Origin: Rhodocyclaceae bacterium
GTDB taxonomy: Bacteria; Pseudomonadota; Gammaproteobacteria; Burkholderiales; Rhodocyclaceae
DNA: 64,000 nt
Assembly (NCBI GenBank): GCA_004379165.1
Contig: NKXK01000027.1
Location: 186,001 to 250,000, forward strand
Reading direction: 5' to 3'
Part shown: positions 57,263 to 64,000 of the stretch, in pieces
Position numbering within the stretch: position 1 is the first letter of the stretch
How the letters are laid out: each line of letters begins with the position of its first letter
Made by a program: the position numbers and the translations under genes
Notes under the pieces: generated by a model
Told to the model about the DNA's origin: nothing
Databases searched by the model: none
The model's input: only the letters and a program-made list of their open reading frames with translations

Positions 57263-58273
57263 ATGAATCGCCGTCATTTTCTGCGCACCGCTGCCATGCT
57301 GTCGGCGGTCTCCGCCGTTGAATTCGCTCCCTGGCAGGTTGTCAGTGCCTTTGCCAAAGAGGTCGAGGATTTCGTGCGCGGCCCGGCGGTGAAGGATCAC
57401 CCACTGACTCAGGTGTCGAAGCACGTCTGGATGATCTATTCCCCGGACGGTTTCCCCAGCCCGGAAAACCAGGGGATGATGTGCAACATCACCTTTGTCG
57501 ATACGCCCAAGGGACTGGTCGTTGTCGATACCGGCGCGTCGGTACAGATCGGCGAAATGGCCATCCGGCAGCTGAAAAAGCAGTTCAAGAAGCCGGTGGT
57601 TGCGATCATCAACACCCATTACCACGGCGACCATTTCCTCGGGAACGATGCTTTTGCCGCCGCCTACCCCGACATCCCGATATATGCCCATGCTGGCACG
57701 ATCAAGGAAATCAGCGGCATGCAGGGCAACCTGTGGCGGACGCTGATGGAACAATGGACCAACCAGGCGACAATGGGTACCCGCGTTGTCGCGCCGACGC
57801 TGGCGCTGGATCATGGCAAGGAACTCAAGTTCGGCGATGTCACCCTGCGCATGCACCACTACGGCAAGGCGCATACGCCGTCCGATCTCTGCGTCGAAGT
57901 TGTAGAGGACAAGCTGACCTGCATTGGCGATGTGGCAATGGACCGCCGCATCGCCAATATGGACGATGGTTCCTACGTCGGGACGCTGGCGACCTACGAT
58001 ACGCTGGAGAAATATGCCGCCTCGGCAATCTGGCTGCCCGGCCACGGCCAGCCCGGCGCCGGTGTGCTGCAGTGGAACCGCGAACTGTTCGAGGGCATCT
58101 ACCGCCCATGCGAGCAGGCGATCAAGGATGGCCTGCCGCTCGAGGAGGCCAAGGCGCTGGTCTTGAAAGATGCGCGTGTCGCCAGCCGGGCCAAGGACAC
58201 CAAGGGCTTCGAGCTGAATATCGGCAAATACGTCAGCCTTGCCTATCTGGAAGCCGAAGCCGCCGGTTTCTGA
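57263..58273 (+). CDS. Metallo-beta-lactamase-fold hydrolase, exported
   Basis: From the ATG at 57263 the product is 336 residues with a possible twin-arginine signal (MNRRHFLRTAAMLS). The catalytic domain has the zinc motif NTHYHGDHFLGND (HxHxDH), later His in TPSDLCVEVV context, GDVAMDR and LPGHGQPG. Similar exported proteins occur with quinoprotein dehydrogenases; none is nearby here, so the substrate is unknown. An upstream start at 57227 is possible but the AGGGGG ribosome-binding site favours 57263. Confidence 0.85.
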   Translation: MNRRHFLRTAAMLSAVSAVEFAPWQVVSAFAKEVEDFVRGPAVKDHPLTQVSKHVWMIYSPDGFPSPENQGMMCNITFVDTPKGLVVVDTGASVQIGEMAIRQLKKQFKKPVVAIINTHYHGDHFLGNDAFAAAYPDIPIYAHAGTIKEISGMQGNLWRTLMEQWTNQATMGTRVVAPTLALDHGKELKFGDVTLRMHHYGKAHTPSDLCVEVVEDKLTCIGDVAMDRRIANMDDGSYVGTLATYDTLEKYAASAIWLPGHGQPGAGVLQWNRELFEGIYRPCEQAIKDGLPLEEAKALVLKDARVASRAKDTKGFELNIGKYVSLAYLEAEAAGF

Positions 58274-58346
58274 GTTATCGATGCCAGTGGCGCTTTAATG
58301 AAAACGGACGTGAAAATCGCTCGGAGCTTGCGACAGGTCAACATGC

Positions 58347-58700
58347 TTGTGCCACGGCCCCAATAAAATCCGCATCGCGAACGGCTATCGTGCCGCCGCC
58401 GGTTTTTTTGGGTCGTGCATCGTGTTAGTTATTCTTGAGTGGTCGGGTTGCCTGCTGGGCATCCTCGGGGCGGTTCTTGTTGCGGTCAAGTCACCGCATG
58501 CGCATTGGGCTTGGGTATTGTGGTTTATTTCCAATGCCAGTTGGACCATTCATGGTCTGAATACCGGGAACTATGCGCTGGCGCTCCAGCAAGCGGCCTT
58601 TTTGCTAACCAGTGCAGTCGGTGTTTGGCACTGGTTGGTTCTGCCGATGCTCGGACGATTGCTCGCCGGCGCAGCGCCACAGGCGATCGAACTTCCCTAG
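58347..58700 (+). CDS. Small membrane protein, PnuC-like fold possible
   Basis: The product has three to four hydrophobic segments, with LEWSGCLLGILGAVLVA and WAWVLWFISNASWTIHGLNT. Spacing of Trp and Asn loosely resembles a short PnuC-type vitamin transporter or a SemiSWEET-sized protein, but the match is weak. The start is uncertain: a TTG at 58347 gives 117 residues, and a GTG near 58419 would begin at the first membrane segment. Confidence 0.5.
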   Translation: MCHGPNKIRIANGYRAAAGFFGSCIVLVILEWSGCLLGILGAVLVAVKSPHAHWAWVLWFISNASWTIHGLNTGNYALALQQAAFLLTSAVGVWHWLVLPMLGRLLAGAAPQAIELP

Positions 58701-58711
58701 TCTGCCTGATT

Positions 58712-59191
58712 TCAGGCAACGTCAGTGCTTGCTTGCTGACTCACGTTAACCCACACGCCGCCTGTGATCTCGGCCAGTTGTTGCGGGCTGAGTCGGACGG
58801 CGCTGTGGATGGCGCCGGCGGCGGGTAGGATTTCGTCAAAGTCGCACAGGCTGCGGTCGAGATATATCGGCAGCGGCTGGGCGAGGCCAAAGGGGCACAC
58901 GCCGCCGACCGGGTGGCCGGTGAGGGCAACCACATCGTCGGCGCCAAGCATGCGGCCCCGGCCGAGTTGCGCCTTGAACAGCCGGTTGTCGATGCGCGCA
59001 TCACCGCGGGCGACGACGAGAATGGCGCGGCCGTCAGCGAGGCGGAAGGCAAGCGTCTTGGCGATGCGACCGGGTTCGACGCCATGGGCATCGGCAGCCA
59101 GCGCGACGGTGGCTGTACTGACTTCCAGTTCAATGATCGCGATGTCGAGGCCGCGGGCGGCGAATTCGGCGCGAACGGACTCGAGACTCAT
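58712..59191 (-). CDS. YbaK/EbsC-family aminoacyl-tRNA deacylase
   Basis: The 159-residue product belongs to the YbaK/ProX superfamily, which removes wrongly attached amino acids from tRNA. It has the conserved GRIAKTLAFRL, with the catalytic Lys, and the VGGVCPFGLAQPLPIYLDRSL core. It is closest in style to stand-alone YbaK-type proteins and not to the ProRS insertion domain. It ends the minus-strand cell-shape cluster. Confidence 0.88.
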   Translation of the reverse strand: MSLESVRAEFAARGLDIAIIELEVSTATVALAADAHGVEPGRIAKTLAFRLADGRAILVVARGDARIDNRLFKAQLGRGRMLGADDVVALTGHPVGGVCPFGLAQPLPIYLDRSLCDFDEILPAAGAIHSAVRLSPQQLAEITGGVWVNVSQQASTDVA

Positions 59192-59198
59192 GGTGCGA

Positions 59199-60197
59199 TC
59201 AGCGGATGACGACGGTGGGTTTGAAGCCGTGCGAGCTGCGGATGCGCTCCGCTATGCGGTCGGCGTCGGCGCGGCTGGTGTAGGGGCCGACCTGGACACG
59301 GTGGATGCCGTTGCCGGCGACGACGCGCATCGGTTCGGGTAGCCAGTCGAGTTCACGGCCCAGGTGGCTTTTCAGGTTGTCGGCGTTGTCGGCATTGGCG
59401 AAGGCGCCGAGTTGCAGGTAAATGCCGGCTGGGAGTGGGCCGTTGCCGTTGGCCGGTACGACGGCGGCGGTCTGCACCGGTTTTTCCTCCTGCGCCATGC
59501 GTTGCGTCAGACGCAGGTATTCCTCGCGTTCGGCAGCAACAGGTGGCGTGACCTGTGCGTAGGTGGTGCCAACGGCTTCGCCCGGAATGATGGCCTCGAC
59601 CTCGACCTGGCCGCTGCCGCCATTGATCAGGCCGAGCTTGTAGGCGGCGGTATAGGAAAGATCAATGACGCGGTCGGCGTGGAAAGGGCCGCGGTCGGTT
59701 ACGCGGACGACGACCGACTTGCCGGTCTGCACGTTAGTGACGCGGGCGTAGGACGGCAGCGCCAGTGTGGTGTGGGCTGCAGTCATCGCGAACATGTCGT
59801 AGGGTTCGCCGATCGAGGTCTTCTGGCCGTGGAACTTTTTGCCGTACCAGCTGGCGATGCCGTGCGCCTTGTAGGGTTTGAGCGTGGTGTTGGGGGTGTA
59901 TTCCTTGCCCAGAACGACGTAGGGCCGGGTGGCCGGCTTGTGCAGCGGTTCCCATTTCGGTTCGGCATCGGGGATGTCGTCGAGGCCGTCGGGAATCTCG
60001 TCGGCGGGGCCGTCGTCCTTGTAGAAGCCGCCGCCCTTCTTGAGCACAGCAGTGGGCTTGCGGGTTGGTGTCGGGCCGGTTTTCGCCGAAATTGGTGCTT
60101 TTTCCGGGTTGACCGTAGCTTCGCGTACCGGCGCCTGCGTCGCGCCGCAGGCAGCGAGCATCAGCAGCAAGGCAAGCGGCACGAGGCGAAGGCTCAT
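59199..60197 (-). CDS. rlpA: RlpA-type septal ring lytic transglycosylase lipoprotein
   Basis: RlpA cleaves naked glycan strands at division sites. From the ATG at 60197 the product is 332 residues with a lipoprotein signal ending LLMLAACG (Cys17). The double-psi beta-barrel domain holds HGIASWYGKKFHGQKTSIGE and VVRVTDRGPFHADRVIDLSY, and the C-terminal SPOR domain ends the protein. The linker at 28-33 reads TVNPEK and comes from a copy of the dispersed motif. It overlaps rodA by four bases. Confidence 0.94.
   Translation of the reverse strand: MSLRLVPLALLLMLAACGATQAPVREATVNPEKAPISAKTGPTPTRKPTAVLKKGGGFYKDDGPADEIPDGLDDIPDAEPKWEPLHKPATRPYVVLGKEYTPNTTLKPYKAHGIASWYGKKFHGQKTSIGEPYDMFAMTAAHTTLALPSYARVTNVQTGKSVVVRVTDRGPFHADRVIDLSYTAAYKLGLINGGSGQVEVEAIIPGEAVGTTYAQVTPPVAAEREEYLRLTQRMAQEEKPVQTAAVVPANGNGPLPAGIYLQLGAFANADNADNLKSHLGRELDWLPEPMRVVAGNGIHRVQVGPYTSRADADRIAERIRSSHGFKPTVVIR
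60080..60117 (-). repeat. Dispersed 35-bp motif copy in the rlpA linker
   Basis: Read on the minus strand the core is TACGGTCAACCCGGAAAA, 17 of 18 matches, then AGCACCAATTTCGGC. It is in frame as TVNPEKAPISA, right after the lipoprotein anchor. Confidence 0.63.
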
Positions 60198-61306
60198 TTT
60201 TTCACCAGCATGCGATGGGTGTGGATCGACATCAGCATGCCGATACCCAGGAAAAGCGTGACCAGCGCCGTCCCGCCATAGCTCATGAAAGGCAGCGGAA
60301 CGCCGACGACCGGAAGGATGCCGCTGACCATGCCCATGTTGATGAAGGCGTAGGTGAAGAAGCCGAGGGTAATGGCGCCGGCAAGCAGGCGCGAGAACAA
60401 GGTCGGTGCGGCCGAGGCGATCATCAGGCCACGGCCGATGAGCAGAATGTAGAGGATGAGCAGGGCGATATTGCCCAATAGCCCCCATTCTTCCGAGTAA
60501 ACGGCGAAGATGAAGTCGGTGTGCCGCTCCGGGATGAATTCGAGGTGGGTTTGCGTACCGTTGAGGTAGCCCTTGCCGACCGGTCCGCCGGAGCCGATGG
60601 CGATGGTGGACTGGATGATGTGATAACCGGAGCCGAGCGGGTCGGTGGTGGGGTCGATCAGGGTGAGGATGCGTTTGCGCTGGTAGTCATGCAGCATCGA
60701 CCAGAGGATGGGCGCGGCGGCAGCGCCTGCTGCAATAAGTGCTGCAATGACTTTCCACGGCAGGCCGGCAAAGAAAATAACGTAGAAGCCAGCGCCGCCA
60801 ACGAGCAGCGCGGTGCCGAGGTCCGGCTGCTTGGCGATCAGGAGGAAGGGAATCAGAAGCAGGATGCCGGCGACGATGTAGTGCTTGAAACGCAGTGTTG
60901 CCTCATAGCGCTGAAAATACCAGGCGATCATCAGCGGTGTTGCGATCTTCAGGATTTCGGACGGCTGAATACGGGTGAAACCCAGCGACAGCCAGCGCTT
61001 CGCGCCGTTGACCTTGATCCCGAAAAGGAACACGGCAATGAGCAGGATGACGCCGATCACGTAGAGCGGTATGGCGAAGTTCATCAGCTTTTGCGGTGGC
61101 AGTCGCGAGACGAACCACATGATGACCATGGCAACCCCCATGTTGCCGGCCTGTGCAAACATCCGCTCGTTAGCATCGTAAGTGGCGGAGTGCACCGTGG
61201 CCAGCCCGATCGCCATGATCGCCATGACGATGGAGAGCAGCGGAAAGTCGATGTGGGCAATCAATTGCAGCCAGCCGCGTTTCAGGGTGCCGACGACATC
61301 TATCAT
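60194..61306 (-). CDS. rodA: Rod shape-determining peptidoglycan polymerase RodA
   Basis: RodA is the SEDS-family glycosyltransferase of the elongasome, paired with PBP2. The 370-residue product has about ten membrane segments and the SEDS signatures GAKRWLSLGFTRIQPSEILK and GVPLPFMSYGGTALVTLFL. It overlaps mrdA upstream and rlpA downstream by four bases each. Confidence 0.96.
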   Translation of the reverse strand: MIDVVGTLKRGWLQLIAHIDFPLLSIVMAIMAIGLATVHSATYDANERMFAQAGNMGVAMVIMWFVSRLPPQKLMNFAIPLYVIGVILLIAVFLFGIKVNGAKRWLSLGFTRIQPSEILKIATPLMIAWYFQRYEATLRFKHYIVAGILLLIPFLLIAKQPDLGTALLVGGAGFYVIFFAGLPWKVIAALIAAGAAAAPILWSMLHDYQRKRILTLIDPTTDPLGSGYHIIQSTIAIGSGGPVGKGYLNGTQTHLEFIPERHTDFIFAVYSEEWGLLGNIALLILYILLIGRGLMIASAAPTLFSRLLAGAITLGFFTYAFINMGMVSGILPVVGVPLPFMSYGGTALVTLFLGIGMLMSIHTHRMLVKK

Positions 61307-63213
61307 TCTTCGTTGTCATCCTCTTTGGCGGCGCTGTCTTCCGTAGCCGCGCCGGCCGGCAGTTTGCCGAGCAGGTAGTAGTCGAGCACCATGCGGGCGA
61401 TCGGCGCTGCTGACTGGGCGCCGAAACCGCCGTTCTCGACGAGCACAGCGAGGGCGATGGTCGGCTTTTCCATGGGCGCATAGGCAATGAACAGGGCATG
61501 GTCGCGGAGGTTTTTCTTGACCGCCGATTCCTTGTACTGGGCGCCCTTGAGCGAGAACACCTGTGCCGTACCGGTCTTGCCGCCAACGTTATATTGGGCG
61601 CCGGCGAAGGCACGGGCGCCGGTACCTTCCTTATTCACGCCGACCATCGCGCGGTGGATGACTTCCAGGTTCTTTTCCTTCCAGCCGAGATCGCGCAGGG
61701 GTTTCGGTTCGATCGGGCGTTGTTCACCGGATTTGGTGTCGACGATGTGTCGAACTAGGTGCGGGCGGAACATGACGCCATTGTTGGCCAGCGTCGCCAC
61801 CGCCTGCGCCAGCTGGATCGGTGTGTAGGCGTTATAGCCCTGGCCGATGCCGATGGAGATGGTCTCGCCGGCATACCATTTCTGCTGCTCCGGTTTCTTG
61901 AAGCGCTGTTTTTTCCATTCCTGCGACGGCAGCACGCCTTTCGACTCGCCGGAGTCATCCTTGCCGAGATCGACGCCCGTCCGCTGGCCCAGGCCGATCG
62001 AGCCCATGAACTTGGCGATGTTGTCGATCCCCATGTCGTTGGCGAGGATGTAGTAATAGGTGTCGCAGGAGTGCACGATGGACTTGTACATGTCCACGCT
62101 GCCATGCCCGCCTTTTTTGTCGTCACGGAACTGATGGTTGCCGAAATTGAAGTAACCCGGGTCGCTGATCGCCTGGTTCGGGGTGCGCTTGCCCATTTCC
62201 AGCGCCGCCAGCGCCATGAAGGGCTTGAAGGTTGAGCCGGGCGGGTAGGCGCCGTTGATCGTCCGGTTGATCATCGGCTTGTCCGGATGTTCGTTCAGTT
62301 CCTTCCAGTTTTCGGGCGAAATGCCATCGACGAACAGATTGGGGTCGTAGGTGGGCGTCGAAACCAATGCCAGGATGCCGCCGGTAGAGGGCTCGATGGC
62401 GACCAGTGCGCCCTTGCGGTCACCAAAGGCTTTTTCGGTGATTTCCTGCAATTTTGAATCAAGGGTCAGGTGCAGGTTGTTGCCGGAAACTGGCGGAATG
62501 CGTTTCAGGCTGCGCAGTGCGCGCCCGCCGGCGTCAATCTCGACCTGTTCATAACCGGTTTCACCATGCAGTTCGAATTCGTAATGCTGCTCCAGGCCGG
62601 TCTTGCCGACATGGTCGGTGCCCTTGTAGTTTGCCTGGCGCTCCGCTTCCTCGATCCATTTCAGGTCACGTTCGGTAATGCGGCCGATATACCCGATGGC
62701 ATGCGAAGCGACGTGGCCCAGCGGATATTGCCGGAAAAGGCGGGCTTTGACCTCGACGCCCGGGAAACGGTAGCGGTGCGCGGCAAACTTGGCGACTTCC
62801 TCGTCGCTAAGTCGGGTACGGATGGGGATCGACTCGAAATTCTTGGCCTCGTCGAGCAGACGCTTGAAGCGTTTGCGATCCTTGGGCTGGACATCGATGA
62901 TTTCAGCGAGGGCGTTGATCGTTTCTTCGAGGTTGCCAGTTTGCGAGGGGGTGATCTCCAGAGTGAACGCGGAGTAATTCCTGGCGAGGACGATGCCATT
63001 GCGGTCGGTGATTACGCCCCGGTTGGGAACGATGGGGATCAGCGTGATCCGGTTGTCTTCGGCGCGTGTCTGGTAGAAATCGTGCTGAATGACCTGCAAC
63101 CAGATGAAGCGACCGAGCAGGATGCCGAATGCCACCAGCACTGCCACCGCGGCGAAGCCGATACGGAATCGGAAGCGATCGAGATCGGCTTCGGGATTGT
63201 GAAAGGCGCCCAC
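61303..63213 (-). CDS. mrdA: Penicillin-binding protein 2
   Basis: PBP2 is the transpeptidase of the elongasome. The 636-residue product has one N-terminal membrane segment (about 16-38), a dimerisation/pedestal domain and a transpeptidase domain with the active-site serine in GSTFKPFMALAAL, the SxN-like SCDTYYY and the KTGTAQ triad. The C-terminus is acidic (SAAKEDDNEE). Confidence 0.97.
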   Translation of the reverse strand: MGAFHNPEADLDRFRFRIGFAAVAVLVAFGILLGRFIWLQVIQHDFYQTRAEDNRITLIPIVPNRGVITDRNGIVLARNYSAFTLEITPSQTGNLEETINALAEIIDVQPKDRKRFKRLLDEAKNFESIPIRTRLSDEEVAKFAAHRYRFPGVEVKARLFRQYPLGHVASHAIGYIGRITERDLKWIEEAERQANYKGTDHVGKTGLEQHYEFELHGETGYEQVEIDAGGRALRSLKRIPPVSGNNLHLTLDSKLQEITEKAFGDRKGALVAIEPSTGGILALVSTPTYDPNLFVDGISPENWKELNEHPDKPMINRTINGAYPPGSTFKPFMALAALEMGKRTPNQAISDPGYFNFGNHQFRDDKKGGHGSVDMYKSIVHSCDTYYYILANDMGIDNIAKFMGSIGLGQRTGVDLGKDDSGESKGVLPSQEWKKQRFKKPEQQKWYAGETISIGIGQGYNAYTPIQLAQAVATLANNGVMFRPHLVRHIVDTKSGEQRPIEPKPLRDLGWKEKNLEVIHRAMVGVNKEGTGARAFAGAQYNVGGKTGTAQVFSLKGAQYKESAVKKNLRDHALFIAYAPMEKPTIALAVLVENGGFGAQSAAPIARMVLDYYLLGKLPAGAATEDSAAKEDDNEE

Positions 63214-63227
63214 CGGCTACGGCCTCG

Positions 63228-63749
63228 TCAGATCGGACGATTCGGATCCTGCTCGACCGGCTGATATTGCGGCAGAAGCAGGACAAAGGTGAGCGGAATC
63301 CAGAGCAGGGTGGCCACCAGCGGACCAACGAAATAGCCCCAACCCGGGAAATCGGCACCCACGGCGAGACGCATCAGGGCTTGCAAGACCTGTGCGCCCA
63401 GTAGCAGCGGAAGCACCTGAAGCGCCTGCTGGGCGAGCGGGAACCAGAGCAGGCGTCGCGACAGCGACGAGGCGAAGTAGGCGAGCAGGACGTAGGCAAA
63501 GCAATGCTGGCCAAGGACGGCGCCGTCGGCGACATCCATCAACAAACCAAGGATGAAGGCCCAGCCCATGCCGACGCGGCGGAATTCGCGAATGCTCCAG
63601 AAGCAGAGGACGAGCGCGACCCAGTCAGGCATGCCGGGCCAATGCGCCGTTGGCAGGAAATTGAGGGCGGTGGCGACGATCAGGCTGAAAAAAATGAACC
63701 AGGGCCGGACCGGCAAAAGAATACGGGAAGAGGTAAAGGTCGGTTGCAT
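63228..63749 (-). CDS. mreD: Rod shape-determining protein MreD
   Basis: MreD is an inner-membrane protein of the elongasome. The 173-residue product has five to six hydrophobic segments and the family-typical FILGLLMDVADGAVLGQHCFAY-like region. It lies between mrdA (14 bases downstream) and mreC (one-base overlap of its start with the mreC stop). Confidence 0.94.
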   Translation of the reverse strand: MQPTFTSSRILLPVRPWFIFFSLIVATALNFLPTAHWPGMPDWVALVLCFWSIREFRRVGMGWAFILGLLMDVADGAVLGQHCFAYVLLAYFASSLSRRLLWFPLAQQALQVLPLLLGAQVLQALMRLAVGADFPGWGYFVGPLVATLLWIPLTFVLLLPQYQPVEQDPNRPI

Positions 63750-64000
63750 CAGTTCGCCCTCGCAGCGCGTTTTTTCTTGGCCCGCTGACCTTCCTTCAAC
63801 TCGCCCCGACCAGCAGCTTCCGGCGGTCGCTCTGGCAGTGGCTGGCGGGGATCGAGCACCATCAACTCGCCAAAGTTCTCGACTCCGGCAAGTGGGGTGC
63901 AGAAGATCCGGGCAAAGGAATAGGCGCTATCGCGCTCGACATTGACCACTTTTGCCACCGGAAAGCCTGGCAGGAAAATGCCATCGAGGCCTGAAGTGAC
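63749..64000 (-). CDS. mreC: Rod shape-determining protein MreC, C-terminal part (5' end outside window)
   Basis: The frame is open from the right window edge to 63749. The visible part begins VTSGLDGIFLPGFPVAKV, the conserved C-terminal beta-domain of MreC, and continues through FARIFCTPLAGVENFGELM. The tail is long, basic and Ala-rich (ending AKKKRAARAN). MreC organises the elongasome in the periplasm. The order mreC-mreD-mrdA-rodA is canonical. Confidence 0.92.
   Translation of the reverse strand, partial: VTSGLDGIFLPGFPVAKVVNVERDSAYSFARIFCTPLAGVENFGELMVLDPRQPLPERPPEAAGRGELKEGQRAKKKRAARAN

Overview
The window looks like a chromosomal segment of a betaproteobacterium of the order Rhodocyclales, most like Dechloromonas/Azonexus. 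That placement is inferred from protein style, GC-rich coding sequence, the atp-parB-parA-rsmG-mnmG order and a circularly permuted (two-piece) tmRNA gene with a betaproteobacterial-type tag. No transposase, integrase, tRNA, rRNA or CRISPR array was seen. Coding density is very high; the only gene-free stretch over 300 bases (18406-18755) holds the tmRNA.

Layout. 1-6817 (minus): ATP synthase genes atpI-B-E-F-H, then parB, parA, rsmG and mnmG as an overlapping unit. 6934-11103 (plus): a receiver-TPR protein and a large FecR/DUF6600-type exported protein. 11128-17152 (minus): a branched-chain-amino-acid-type ABC transporter (LivF, a LivM-LivG fusion, LivH) with two paralogous binding proteins. 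17282-18740 (plus): ribE, a small putative lipoprotein and ssrA. 18756-25987 (minus): tonB, a Crp/Fnr-type regulator, a NosA/OprC-like TonB-dependent receptor, then ptsI, HPr, a mannose-type EIIA and a DMT exporter. 26087-26971 (plus): a LysR regulator. 27101-28726 (minus): a HerA-like ATPase.

28826-34647 (minus) is the most unusual part: ten tightly packed genes of visibly lower GC whose products all appear exported. They are a CsgG-like protein with added peptidoglycan-binding-like and DUF4384-like domains, three small proteins built from asparagine-rich repeats, an OmpA-domain protein, an HExxH protein and four unknowns. A strong terminator closes the set. I read it as a candidate undescribed CsgG-linked surface-fibre or envelope-structure operon. 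It abuts a 3'-truncated CHASE2 gene.

35446-49134 (plus): yebC, a DEDDh exonuclease with a probable ATT start, a DMT transporter, ruvC-ruvA-(AI-2E permease)-ruvB, a DUF2330 protein with an RnfD-like solo membrane protein, and ybgC-tolQRAB-pal-cpoB-queE, followed by a PilZ protein. 49152-53799 (minus) is a second complete Liv-type transporter, placed between queE and queC. 53928-58700 holds queC, a YeeE/YedE transporter, a glutaryl-CoA dehydrogenase, a metallo-beta-lactamase-fold hydrolase and two small membrane proteins. 58712-64000 (minus): a YbaK deacylase and the rod-shape set rlpA-rodA-mrdA-mreD-mreC (mreC runs off the window).

Across the window a degenerate motif of about 35 bp (core TGCGGTCAACCCGGAAAA) recurs at least eleven times on both strands, in intergenic DNA and inside unrelated genes, where it often encodes AVNPEN-like peptides in linkers. 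Most genes here are housekeeping; the novelty lies in the exported-protein operon and in this dispersed motif.
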